In this document: one piece after another, positions 42,956 through 53,979 of the stretch
How positions within the stretch are numbered: the first letter of the stretch is position 1
Layout of the letters: each line of letters starts with the position of its first letter
Program-made: the position numbers and the translations under genes
Notes under the pieces: generated by a model
Databases searched by the model: none
Told to the model about the DNA's origin: nothing
Seen by the model: the letters and a program-made list of their open reading frames with translations, nothing else
Source: Clavulina sp. PMI_390
Lineage: Eukaryota > Basidiomycota > Agaricomycetes > Cantharellales > Hydnaceae
Reading direction: 5' to 3'
DNA: 64,000 nt
Assembly: GCA_015039315.1 (NCBI GenBank)
Contig: WIDE01000002.1
Coordinates: forward strand, 383,391 to 447,390

Positions 42956-45368
42956 TCACTCGATATACAATATTCTGGCTACGGGAAGGCCGTCCTCGGA
43001 CTCTTGGCTATTCCTCCAACGTGAATACCCGAGTGTGGCTCCTGAAGGCAAGCACAATCGGTTCGCTGTCGTCCACCACGGCCACTTCGGGCTGTCGTCA
43101 GGGAATTTGACGGCAAATTCGCGCGTAGAGCAGGGCTGGAATTCTCCATCTTGAAAGGCCGACGCATTGAGCGTAATGGAATGGGGAGTACCAGAGTTTG
43201 GACTTTTCATCTCGAAGGTGTAACCGTAAGTCTCGCGCTTCGCAGTAGCTGAGACATGGGTTGTGATCTCGATCTTATCGAGTGGGAGTAAAGCGAGGGT
43301 AGGTGCCGCTGAGAGCGAGACCTTTGGTGATGCTCCCAGCAGGTCGTTCGTGGTTCGTATCATGTGTTGAGAATAACGGCTTTCCGGCTCAGAGGGGAAA
43401 TTCACGGAAAGTATGACGCCAAGCCCTAATCTTCTTGACAGTGGCTTCCAGTCCTCCAGAAAGCCAAAGTCGAAGCTCACGATGGGCTGATTGACTTCGA
43501 GGGGCACGGTTACGAGGGATCGTGGAGGAACAATGCGCGGTGAGTTACTCTGTATTCTGGGTAGGAATTCTGGGAGCTCAACAACATGCAGCTCCTCACC
43601 GTCTTGCGGAGCAACATAAACGAAAGGAGGGTGTAGATTGGCCAGGAAGCCCTGGCCTCTAGCCTTGTAAAAACGAGGCGGTCAATGTCCAGTTCGTGAT
43701 GCTGGGATCAATTCGCCTACCCAGCTATGCTCCTGGANNNNNNNNNNNNNNNNNNNNNNNNNNNNNNNNNNNNNNNNNNNNNNNNNNNNNNNNNNNNNNN
43801 NNNNNNNNNNNNNNNNNNNNNNNNNNNNNNNNNNNNNNNNNNNNNNNNNNNNNNNNNNNNNNNNNNNNNNNNNNNNNNNNNNNNNNNNNNNNNNNNNNNN
43901 NNNNNNNNNNNNNNNNNNNNNNNNNNNNNNNNNNNNNNNNNNNNNNNNNNNNNNNNNNNNNNNNNNNNNNNNNNNNNNNNNNNNNNNNNNNNNNNNNNNN
44001 NNNNNNNNNNNNNNNNNNNNNNNNNNNNNNNNNNNNNNNNNNNNNNNNNNNNNNNNNNNNNNNNNNNNNNNNNNNNNNNNNNNNNNNNNNNNNNNNNNNN
44101 NNNNNNNNNNNNNNNNNNNNNNNNNNNNNNNNNNNNNNNNNNNNNNNCAATGCGCGGTGAGTTACTCTGTATTCTGGGTAGGAATTCTGGGAGCTCAACA
44201 ACATGCAGCTCCTCACCGTCTTGCGGAGCAACATAAACGAAAGGAGGGTGTAGATTGGCCAGGAAGCCCTGGCCTCTAGCCTTGTAAAAACGAGGCGGTC
44301 AATGTCCAGTTCGTGATGCTGGGATCAATTCGCCTACCCAGCTATGCTCCTGGAGGTCCAGTGTTGCAACAGTATCTAACCTCCAGTTCCAAACCGAGAT
44401 GTTCTGAACTCCATCAATCATAAGGAATTCTCCAGTAATCGAAAAGGTGCAACTAGTAAAATCCTCTTCTCCACTAGCAAGGAATGAGACATCACGGGAA
44501 AATAGCGACCCAACAGCTGAAAAAGAAGGGACACAATCGGAATTCCACGTGATAAGGAGCACTTGAATCAAGGGTCTTTGGGTATATTTTATGGTCAAGA
44601 CGGCAGGATAGCGATGATACAGACCCAAGGCACATACCTTCCAAAGGTTTCGTCAGCAGGAGAGCCACACGCAATGATAACACTCTTCTCGTCTTCATAA
44701 AGCTGGACTTTCATGATCTTATGGATCGGCCTCGGCGATCCACCAGGCACCTCAAGCGTAACATGAGCTGCCGGTTTGATGATTCCACCAGTCGCGGCAA
44801 GGAGGTCCCAACAGAACAGTTGCATACTGCCTACCACAGTGCCCGGATTCTGTTCATCCGGCATAGCCAGACTAAGGTACCAACGACCTCCCGGAAACAA
44901 TATGCCATCGACGTGTTTCATTGGCCCAGGATCCTCGGCGATAGACCGTATATCGAGGGTATATGAGCCGCGGCGAACGTAGAGATCGCTGTTTGGATCC
45001 AAGATCGCTTCAATGATTCGCTTTGGACGACTGAGGACACTCATCACAGCCTGGGGCGAGGCGAATTTCTGATGGGAGAAAGAGTGCGGAGCGAGACATT
45101 GCTCGATAGTGAAGCTACGCAATACTGTACCCCACAATACAGAATCTTGGAACAAACTGTCTCGAAAGTGTTTACAGCTCTGGTAAAGCATCTCGGCTTA
45201 TTTGAGCAGGGTCATTTTTTAGTGGAGGAGGCAAAAACTGACATAGGCGAGCTGGAAAAGAGAACAGGGGTCCAGAAGAGCTATGATTTGCTCGAAGACG
45301 TCGAATGGAAGCTTCGAGAGCCGATCGAAACCCCCTATTGGCGCTATGTGACCTGTAGCCGAGCTCAT
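42956..45368 (-). CDS. F-box protein, array copy 1 (contains assembly gap)
   Basis: First of five tandem paralogues. F-box proteins recruit substrates to SCF ubiquitin ligases through Skp1. Exon 1 (start 45368) reads FDRLSKLPFDVFEQIIALLD / PCSLFQLAY, then after an intron SCKHFRDSLFQDSVLWGTVL, a complete F-box. Next come ECLAPHSFS-type residues (CLAPHSFSHQKFASPQ), VDGILFPGGRWYLSLAMPDE and MKVQLYEDEKSVIIACGSPA, which are shared by all copies and look like successive beta-propeller or sheet blades. After the gap the C-terminal part has FLEDWKPLSRRLGLGVILSV and the closing WPWWTTANRLCLPSGATLGY / ARILYIE. A 410-base run of N (43738-44147) splits an intron/exon region. The sequence on both sides is duplicated, and removing the N plus one duplicate restores a continuous frame. 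The binding target is unknown. Confidence 0.75.
43531..44354. repeat. Identical 207-base blocks flanking a 410-base N run
   Basis: Bases 43531-43737 and 44148-44354 are identical over all 207 bases as I read them, with N at 43738-44147 between. The block includes coding sequence of F-box copy 1 (VELPEFLPRIQ and neighbouring codons) and the end of the preceding exon. The simplest reading is that two contigs overlapped and were joined with a gap placeholder, not a real duplication. Confidence 0.85.
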
Positions 45369-45897
45369 GTCGTCAGCAGCGCTGTCTTGGTATACGTGCA
45401 GAGAACAGCGTCAAAGCAATCACGTGGGTAGAGTTGCCAACAGAGTCTGTCTCAGTGCCATTCATAATTGGGTGGCAGTGGGGTTTCTTTGGTAGGCTCC
45501 TTCCAAGATTCCACTGGGTACCGCACCTCCCGGGGATCTTTTATCTCAAGGAATTACTTAGCCTTCAAGATCGCCTTCGTCGGAGAAGAAGGGCCGTGCA
45601 GCACCGAGAGAAGTACCGTGTACGGTAATTTCCATCCTCCTTCGTGAGGCATGCTGAAGTCCAGCTTGCCTCACGAAGGAGGATGGAAGGGACAAAAGAT
45701 GTGACTCGCATGAAGATCGTAGGCGATATCTCAAGTTACTAGAAATGAGTCCGATCATTGGAGGAGGATGGGGAAGAGTTGATTCAGAGCCGGAGGGATG
45801 GTCTTATCATAAAGCTGGTATGTCAGTGCTCCTTGTACCCATACAGCCACATATTGGTCAGTCTTTTCTGTCCCTTTATGGTATCTATCTCGTACTC
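45369..45897. other. Spacer between F-box copies 1 and 2
   Basis: Holds the promoter of copy 1 and the 3' end of copy 2. Contains the hairpin at 45630-45688 and a smaller palindrome TACCGTGTACGGTA at 45614-45627. No gene supported. Confidence 0.45.
45630..45688. repeat. Perfect 22-bp inverted repeat with 15-base loop
   Basis: The left arm (45630-45651, starting TTCCATCCTCCTTCGTGAGG) and the right arm (45667-45688) are exact reverse complements around a 15-base loop at 45652-45666. It sits about 260 bases upstream of F-box copy 1. It could be a foldback element, a hairpin RNA source, or a transcription boundary. It is not inside a gene. Confidence 0.8.
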
Positions 45898-48409
45898 TCA
45901 AACAATATACAAAATCCTAGCTACTGGGAGGCCAGCTTCTGGCTCCTCGCTGTTGGCCCAAGGGGAGTACCCGAGCGCAGTTCCAGAAGGCAAACACAAG
46001 CGCTTCGCTGTCATCCACCATTAGGGTTACCGCGGTCCCGTCTTGGTCCCGTCCCGAGGCCCTGAGCGCGAGACGGGACCGCTAACGGTCCTGAGTTTGC
46101 CAAAAAGTTGAAGACGGGACGGGACCAGTGATCGGACCGCAAAATCGGTCCCGTCCCGTCCCGTCCGGTCTGGGACGCGTCCTCCAAGGGTTGAATTTTT
46201 CAGAGACTACACGAGTGAAATGACATTAGGAGAATAATAGTTCCCATCGCTAATCGTGATGAAGAGCGTTTGGTGCCATTAGCTACAGCTCGGGCAAGAT
46301 TAGGCCAGAGGATGCTCGGTTTTTGAGGGCAAGGAGGGAGTATGTAATGTTCTTGGCCCAACAGCAAAGCTGCTGTCCCCGTTTGCTTGCCGTCCCCGCT
46401 TCATTGCTGTCTCCGCCATGATATTTCAGAGAATCAGTTTTCGTTCAATAGATGAAATTACATATAATATTTCTTCTGTGCCACATTCTGTACCACAAGT
46501 AGCTCATGCTCAGACTATCCATTATTACACGCGTCCTGGCGTCCCGTCCCGGTCTGGTCCCGTCCCAAAGACTCCCAGGCAGGCCAAGACGGGACGCCTA
46601 AATTTTCTGAAGAGCAGGACGCGGACGGGACCTGGACGGGACCAGCGGTCTCGGTCCCGTCTCGGACGCGGTCCCAGCGGTCCTGGGACCGGACCATGGC
46701 AACCATATCCACCATGGCCACTTTGGGGGATGGCTACCACATTCGCCACTATCATAAGGAGGCTCTACGAGAAAACTACGGCTAGAAGGAGGTTGGAATT
46801 CTCCATCTTGGAAAGCCGAAGTACGCATCGCAATTGAGAGGGAGCTCCCAGAGTTACGGCTATTCAACTTGAATGTGTAACCGTGGATCTCAGACACTGA
46901 GGGTGTCGACTCATAAGTTGTAATCTGGAAGTTGTTGAGTGATAGCGAAGCCAACGAGGGAAATGTCGAGAGCGAGACCTTCTGTGATACGCCTAACGGG
47001 TCATGCTTGGTTCGAATGATGTGCTGACGATATGGGTTTTCTCGTTGCGAGCGCCAATCAGTAGAAATGACAATAGCAAGGCCTAGTCGTCTTGAGATCG
47101 GTTTCCAGTCCTCCAGAGAGACAAACTCAAAGCTAGTAATGGCTTGTCTGATGTCGAGTGGTAAAGTTTCGATGGACTGTGGGAAAGTAACGCGTGGTGG
47201 GGCGGTCTGCGCTCTTGGCAGAAGGCTAGGGAGCTCGATAATATGCAATTCCTGTCCCCTTGCCGGGACAACATATACGAAAGGGGGATGGGCACTGGCC
47301 CAAAAGCCGTTGTTTCCAATCTGGTGAATGGGAAAGCAATCAGTGCTAAGCTCGTCATGTGAGGTTAAATAACGCACCCAACTATATTCACAAAGATTCA
47401 AGATCACAATGGTATCCAACTTCCAATTCCAAACCGAGATGTTCCTGATCCCATCAACCATGATAAAATCTCCAGCAATGGAAAAGGAGCAAGTACTGAA
47501 TTCCTCCTCTCCATTCGCCACAAATGGAATGTCTTGGGGGAGTAGCGTGCCAACAGTTGAAAAATAAGGGGTTTGGTCCGAATCCCACGTGAGGAGGAGA
47601 GCTTGCAATAATGGCCTTGGGTGTGGTGGTCAGTCAATATGAAGAGAAAAAACTGACGGGAATCCGACCCTATACCTTGTCGAAATTCTGTCAGCGAAGG
47701 AAATACAGACAATGAGAACGCTCTTTTCGTCTTCATAGAGTTGAACTTTCATAATATCCTTGATCGGCCCCGGCCTTCCAGGTAATTTTAGTGGAGCATG
47801 GGCTACAGGTTGCATGTTTCCGTCCACGGCGGCAAGGACATCCCAGCAGAAAATTTGCATATCATCCGTCACATTGCTCGGTTTATCCTCTGCCAGCGTG
47901 GCTAGGCTGAGGTACCAGCGGCCTCCTGGAAGCAGTATGCCACCAACATGCCCCACTGGCTGAGAAGTTTGGAAAAGAGACTGCAATTCGAGGTTGTACG
48001 AGCAATGACGAATTTGGAGATGAGTGTTTTGATTCGAAACAGCTTCAATGATTCGTCTCGGACGACTAGTGAGACGTATCACCGCTTGGGGTGACGCAAA
48101 TTTTGGATGGGAGAAAGAATGTGGAGCAAGGCAGTGTTCAATAGCGAAACCACGCAGTAATTTGCCCCATAACACAGAATCTTGGAGGAAACTGTCTCGA
48201 AAACGATTACAGGTCTAACAAAGTATCTCAGCGTACTTAGTGAATTATCAAGGGAGGTAGAAGAGGCAGAAACTGACATGGGTGAGCTGGAGTAGAGAAT
48301 ATGCGTCAAGGAGTGCTATCACTTGCTCGAAGATGTCGAACGGAAGTCTAGAGAGCCATTCGAAATTCGCGGTTGGGCCTGCGACTGAAATCAGGTTGTC
48401 GGTACCCAT
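45898..48409 (-). pseudogene. F-box protein, array copy 2, interrupted by a MITE
   Basis: Second paralogue. Start 48409 gives a 15-residue lead and then FEWLSRLPFDIFEQVIALLD / AYSLLQLTHV. After an intron come NRFRDSFLQDSVLWGKLLRG, CLAPHSFSHPKFASPQAV, VGGILLPGGRWYLSLATL, MKVQLYEDEKSVLIVC, a NISVWNWKLDTIVIL segment and FVSLEDWKPISRRLGLAIVI. The C-terminal frame runs to PPKWPWW and then enters an inserted element at 46707. Reading through gives about 35 element-derived residues and a stop at 46598. The original 3' end survives on the other side (46013-45898) and reads MTAKRLCLPSGTALGY / ARILYIV to a TGA at 45898. Deleting the insert and one target copy would restore the frame, so the break is recent. 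The gene may still express a protein with an altered tail. Confidence 0.7.
46022..46707. mobile_element. hAT-like MITE in F-box copy 2, with 8-base target duplication
   Basis: A 686-base insertion flanked by perfect TCCACCAT copies at 46014-46021 and 46708-46715 (9 bases if the shared A is counted). The ends form an imperfect terminal inverted repeat: TAGGGTTACCGCGGTCCCGT on the left against TATGGTTGCCATGGTCCGGT on the right strand, about 16 of 21 matching. Both ends are packed with short GTCCCG/CGGGAC subterminal repeats, while the core (about 46200-46530) is AT-rich without a transposase frame. The 8-base duplication and subterminal repeats point to the hAT superfamily; the element is non-autonomous. 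The empty site can be seen in paralogue copy 1. Confidence 0.72.
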
Positions 48410-48964
48410 CTGATGTACTTGGGGTGCCGCCCAGGGACTCGTGTTTAATATATCACGTGAATGGCGTTGTAAATAGATCACGGCGTTACAAACTCCGCGC
48501 TCATTCGTTAGTAAGTGGATAAAGACCAAATCGAAATGCTGTGAGTTGCTAACTCAGTGAAGCTTCTGTCACGGCGTCACGTCTGACGGCCGTCTGCAGC
48601 TCTTTCCAAGCCTTCTCCGTCTTGGTCCCGTTAGTTACGATGGCCTCTGTAAGCCGGGTAAGAAGCAACCCCCATCACTAGAGAAGGTATGGAGGCTTAC
48701 GACCACTATCACCTCAGTGGCTTTCGCAAAGCGCGTCGATAAACAATTGGGCTTGAGTGATACGTAATGCGCTCGCTTCGGAATTCCAGTACCCAGAGTA
48801 ATCCTTCAGCCGACATTTTTGTGCCCAACACAAGCTAGTCTGGTCTTCTGAATCCCTAGATCGAGCGCCCATGCGCTTGCACTGTATTTGAGTGAACATC
48901 GTTGTCTCGCAGTTACATCCCAATTTCATCACTTCCTGCTTCGCGATAAAACCGTCTCCTGTGA
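48410..48964. other. Spacer between F-box copies 2 and 3 with possible exon remnants
   Basis: Promoter of copy 2 is at its left end. On the minus strand a Lys/Glu-rich exon-like piece at about 48555-48650 reads EAIVTNGTKTEKAWKELQTA and ends at a TAG. An upstream piece at about 48695-48780 could splice to it in frame through a GT..AG intron. I do not recognise it, and the array paralogues have no similar part, so it may be a small unrelated gene or a relic. Confidence 0.3.
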
Positions 48965-50778
48965 TTAATCTAGATATAAAATCCTAGCTAGAGCAAATCC
49001 ATTGACAGCCTCGCCCCCGTTCTGCCACACCGAGGAACCGAGGGCAGCCCCGGAGGACAAGCATAGTTTCTCGGCTGTGATCCACCACGGCCACTGTGGC
49101 GAATCCCGTTTGTCGTCAACCGAAAACACCAAGGGAAACTGGAGCAACGATGGGGCTTGGAATCTTTCCTCCTGTAATGTAAACTTTCTCATTTTGACGA
49201 GATGAGGTGACTCAGAGTCAAGACTCCTGATCTCGAACATGTACCCGCAGAGCTCGGGCTGTGAGGCCAATGACTCGTAGTCCGTGAGCTGTAGGGTATT
49301 AACGGGGAGTAAGGCCAAAGTCGCCGATGTGCTGAGGATTGGATGAGGTGGTCTACCGGAAAAATCAGGTGTGATGCGGAGAACATGTTGACGATATTGT
49401 GCTTGTTCTTCAGGAGAAGGATTTTCAGCTGAAGGCTCCCATGAAAGTAGAATAGCGACGCCATGTTTCCTCTGTAACGGCTTCCAGTCTTCTAAGAGGA
49501 CAAATCCAGAGCTTATAATGTGACTTGCCACTCCTGGTAGGCGAAGATGGGTGAGCGATCGTGGGGGAACGGAAAGCTTCGCAGGCCCACCCCTTCTTGG
49601 ACGAAGGTCTGGGAGCTCAAGAATAATTAGCTCTTGACCGTCTCTTGGTGAGATGTAGATAAAAGGGGGAAGCGTGACTGTTGTAAATCCTCTGCCTCGG
49701 GCCTTTACTTAAATTAATCAGTAGTCAATTTCTACAGGATAAGTAAGGGAAGCGAACCCAATCAAATGGCCGAAGGTCCAGAATTCCTATCGTATCCAAC
49801 TTCCAATTCCAAACAGCGATGTTTCGGATTCCCTCAATTACTAATACATCTCCAACGATGGAATATTCACATATTCCAAAGTGTTCCTCTCGGTTTGCGA
49901 TAAAAGGGAGGTCTTCAGCAAAAAGCGTACCCATGCTTAAGAAGGATGTGATGTGCTGAGCATCCCAAACCAGCAATAGAACTTGAATTAACGGCTTAGT
50001 GAGATAGCTTCACAAGTTCAAACGACCAATCAGGGCAGCTGGACATGGATAGATGACTCGTATTAAGGTAGGCACTCACCCGCTGGAAGCATGTCCTACA
50101 ATAGAAGCGCACGCAATGACGACAGTCTCTCCATCTTCATACAACCGGGCTTTCATAATATCCTCGATCGGTCGCGGCCGCCCTGTAGGTAATTCGAGAG
50201 TGTGACGAGCTGAAGGCTTCGTGATGGTGCTGTCAACAGCTTCGAGGAGATCCCAGCAGAATATTTGCACGCGACACGCCGGATTCATAGTATGAGGGTC
50301 GGCTGGTACAGCTAAACTAAGATACCAGCGACCTCCCGGCAGCAAAACCCCATCAATATGTTTAATTGAGCCGGGAGGTGTATCGGGAATCAGCGTTAAG
50401 GTCAAAGGACGAACGTCCAACCGGCGATCCTCGTTACTTATCGCCTCAAGTATACGTCGAGGACGACTAATAATCCGTCTCGCAGCAGAGGGAGAAGAGA
50501 AACTGGAGTGGGAGAAGGAGTGCGGGGCAAGGCAGTTTTCAGTAGAAAATTCCCGTAAGGCTCGGCTCCAGAGCGCAGTATCCTCGGATAGGATGTCGCG
50601 ATAATATCTACACGTCTAGTCATATGGGTTAGCGTGGGCGTTTGATAACCTGGGAGAGAGGCTGAACACTAACGGACGCGAGCTGGAAAAGTGAGCAGGG
50701 GTCAAGTAACCTCAGGATATGTTCAAGGATATCGAAGGGAAGCATTTGGATCCCTTCACTCCCATCTAATGGCATCAT
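48965..50778 (-). CDS. F-box protein, array copy 3
   Basis: Third paralogue. The start at 50778 is a double ATG; the F-box reads IQMLPFDILEHILRLLDPCS / LFQLAS, then after an intron YYRDILSEDTALWSRALREF and CLAPHSFSHSSFSSPSAA. The conserved body follows: IDGVLLPGGRWYLSLAVP, IEDIMKARLYEDGETVVIAC, ISLLQVLLLVW-type strand, NIAVWNWKLDTIGIL, VLLEDWKPLQRKHGVAILLS. The C-terminus closes with WPWWITAEKLCLSSGAALGS / ALARILYLD at 48965. All motifs of the array are present and no break is seen, so this copy is probably functional. Open frame continues upstream of the chosen start to an acceptor-like site at about 50850, so a short further 5' exon cannot be excluded. Confidence 0.72.
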
Positions 50779-51150
50779 GAAGGAATGGGCGAGCTCTTGA
50801 TGAGAGAGATATTGTGAGAAGGCAGAGTAAGGTAGCTCTCGTTCGGAATCTCTCTAAAGAAGAACAGTGTCACAAACGATTTGGGAACGTTTATGAAACC
50901 TGATTCGAGATAGGTTTCTGGTAGTGGGAGGCGAATCCCTGAGAAAATGGCGAGGGAAGAGGGAATCCTCGTTTAGCTGACCTGGGTAGGAGGATCTCAA
51001 TGAGTCACGGAACAGTACAAGCAGCACCAATCATGCCGCCACATTGGTTTCGTGTAAGCGCAGCACCAAATCCTCCACCAACCTCTTGCATTTGGTAATA
51101 GGCACAGCTGCTTCACATGATCCCATTAATGCGGGTGGCATGGTCGGAGA
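50779..51150. other. Spacer between F-box copies 3 and 4
   Basis: Promoter of copy 3 and 3' UTR of copy 4. No gene seen. Confidence 0.4.
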
Positions 51151-52961
51151 CTAATCAAAGTACATGACTCTTACGGATGGGTTCAACCTTGGCGATGAGG
51201 AATCGTCAATATATAGGAGGGCAGTTCCCGAATACATGCATAACTCTTTGGTAGTCATCGCCCTCAGTCCCACAGCGGGGAACGGCAGTATCCGCGTGCT
51301 GCAATTTTGAACCTGTCCACCATTCAGTGAGTAACTGGCCAACCTGACCGTAGTTTGAGACGACGCCTCATTGTGGCCGGGCTGTGCACCACTTTGAGTT
51401 TCAAATGTGTAGAAGCATCTCCCAAAACGATGGTGGTCACCAAGCGAGAGGTATTCCACATTATGCTTTGTTCGTAAAGAATCGTCAATGGCCCCTTGAA
51501 AAGAGGGGACAGATTTTTGTGTAAAGCGTCCGGGGTTGTCTAGCTCGAGGCGCATAAGGTGCTGATGATCGCGGCAGAAAATGATGGCTGTCGTTTGCAT
51601 TGATGGTGGTTTCCAGGCTTCAAGCATGATAATCGAGAAAACTTCCGTAGAACTTGATATTTCGGGGTGCATAGGGATTGTCTGCGTCGAGGCGAAGGAC
51701 TTCTTCTCCTGTGCTTCGGAAGTGCCTCGCGGGGCTAGGGGAGGGAGTTCTGATAATAGAAGCTCCCTCTCATTGGTAGGAATGATATAAATGAGAGGGC
51801 AATTTCCTACTACTTGGAGAGCATAACCCTGTCCAGACCCCTTCGGTGATGCATCCAGATCAGGACTTAATTGGCTATAGTGAGAAAGATCAAGTCACTC
51901 ACCCATTGATTTTGCTTGGGGTCCGAGTCAATGACAACTATTTTATCACTTCTCCAATTCCAAACAGCCAGATCACTGAGGGTCTCGAATGAGATGAAAT
52001 CTCCGGCCAGCGACATGACACAGAGCTTTGATCCGTCTGCAGAAAGGAAAGATAGGTCTGAAATATTCAGAGCTGCAGCCTTGGAGAGATTAGGACAGCC
52101 ATCCGGATCCCAGGTTAGGAGCAGAACTTCAGCAAGCATATCATTTCTGGGCGGAGATCCGCAGTAATGTGAGCATAATTAACGAGTGAAATGAGAAAAC
52201 GGAGAGAAAATAAAGCTCACCCTCCCGAGCGAAAACCAAATGCAAACAAGCATGCGATCGCGACACTGTCTCCTCCTTCACACAACTGGATTTTTACGAC
52301 ACCTGTACTAGTCGTCTGTAGTAATACACCATTGAATGTGATGTATGTTATAGGCTCCAATTTCCCGTCCACAGCACTGAAAAGATCAGAGCAGCACAGG
52401 TGGGTTGATATCCCTTCCGGCGTCATTTCACCAACCACGCTGAGAAGCCATCGGCCGCCAGGGAGTAGTGCATCTCCCAGATGGTAGAATCTGTTATTAT
52501 CATGACGAATTATTCCAGAGGCAAAGAGCTCCAGCTGATACTCATAGGTGTCGAACGTCATTGGTCTATCAGGACCTGCGATTTCATCTGCAATTCGATA
52601 GAACCGAGTCGCCGCTTGTCGTAGGGCAAAAGCGGAGTAAATGATTGGGAGGTCAAATGAGTGCGGTGCAAGACAGTGGTGTGCGATAAATTTGCGAAAC
52701 ACGTGGGTCCATAATACCCTGTCGTTGAAGAAAAGCTCATGAAAAGATCTACAAGCCTTGAATGTAGCGATTGAGCCGAGGACAACTAAAAAATGACGGA
52801 TCTCATGAATTTCCACGTACAGAAGTAAACTGAAGCAGGGACCAAGGATCGAGAAAGCCAAGAGCATGCTCAACAACATCGATGTTCATCCTCTCAATCC
52901 ACTGATTGCCAGTCATACGCGGTCCGACCGCTGTGCTGACGAAAAAACTGTTCGAGGCCAT
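51151..52961 (-). CDS. F-box protein, array copy 4
   Basis: Fourth paralogue, more diverged. Start 52961 gives MASNSFFVSTAVGP and then the F-box as MNIDVVEHALGFLDPWSLLQ, joined over an intron to ACRSFHELFFNDRVLWTHVF. CLAPHSFDLPII, LGDALLPGGRWLLSVVGE, VVKIQLCEGGDSVAIACL, VLLLTWDPDGC, DLAVWNWRSDKIVVI and IIMLEAWKPPSMQTTAIIF match the array plan. The end is weaker than in copies 1-3: MTTKELCMYSGTALLYIDDS / VRVMYFD at 51151. An in-frame ATG at 53024 would add 21 residues. The copy has the same exon layout as copy 5, suggesting copies 4-5 are an older pair. Confidence 0.7.
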
Positions 52962-53979
52962 TGCTATTGAGGGGATGGTCCGAACCAGGATGCGAAGGAC
53001 GATGTCCACTCGCACACACACCAAAGTGGTTTCGGCGGAGGCGGTGCCTAGTCTCCCTCAGTCACGTTCTCCTGTCACGTCAGTCTTCTTTCGTATTGGG
53101 GCGTTCGGATGCAAACCTTGGGGTCTAACACCTCGAGCTACTAGTGAGGCGCATCAACGATGCAGAGCCTTGGAATCTGTTGACTACAGTCACCACACTA
53201 TCGCCACACTGACCCAGATCCGTTCAAGGTGCTGCTGATTACTCTAATGTCTCAGGATTTTGTCCGCCAAGCAGGCGAACTCTACTCTTATGCTCGAGCC
53301 GAAATGAAAAAGCCAATTCTAGGGCCTAACTTACTTAGAGAATAGCCATGAAATTGCGCGCCTTCTTCATTGATTTCCACCAAATTATGCCAGCACAGCT
53401 CGAGGGTGGGGACCACTTGTCTTTTCGTCACGAGTAGCAATAGCGGACCCCCATATCTTCTTCACGTCCTTCGGCTTCGCACCAAGTCCTTGTGATTTTA
53501 TCACCGGATGAAGCAAAACACGCCCAGAGGGCTTCTCCAAAGACTTCGATTCTCTGTCAATCTTTGACACCTGCTCGGCTGATTGTCAAAATTTGTCGGC
53601 CCTGCCATATTCTCCGCTAACAATCGACACGCATCCACTGATCGCCAGCACACCGTTCTTTTGCCGAGTTGATTCAGTTATAGGATATGATCATAATGGT
53701 AGTAAGATACTGTAGACGGCAAACACCAGAGTTGTATACTGTCTCAAGAGGTTCACATGAGCCAATCTTATCACATCCGCCAGTGCACTGGTTAGCGGAA
53801 CCATCGCACCCGGCCACAATAGGCCGCCTGCAGTAGGATAGAGTTTGAATAATCGTAGTCGATATCTGGCCAAATTCACAGAATCAAACGAATGCTCTGA
53901 GACTTAAGGTGATAGAATGAACATATATCCAGTACGCTTGCCAAGAAGACCTTGACATTGTGTCTGCTAGTTATTGTTC
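52962..53979. other. Long spacer between F-box copies 4 and 5
   Basis: About 1 kb with the promoter of copy 4 and the 3' side of copy 5. A minus-strand Lys-rich open frame at 53385-53570 and a hydrophobic one at 53691-53879 have no family match I can name and are not linked by clear splice sites; they may be relics. No gene supported. Confidence 0.35.

Noticed and set aside
43696..44236. Open frames made of X residues
   Set aside because: Artefacts of the N run.
52906..53238. Plus-strand 110-codon frame over the start of F-box copy 4
   Set aside because: Overlaps the F-box start on the other strand and shows no family signal.
53385..53879. Minus-strand Lys-rich and hydrophobic open frames in the copy 4-5 spacer
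   Set aside because: No recognised motif and no convincing splice sites to join them; kept only as possible relics.
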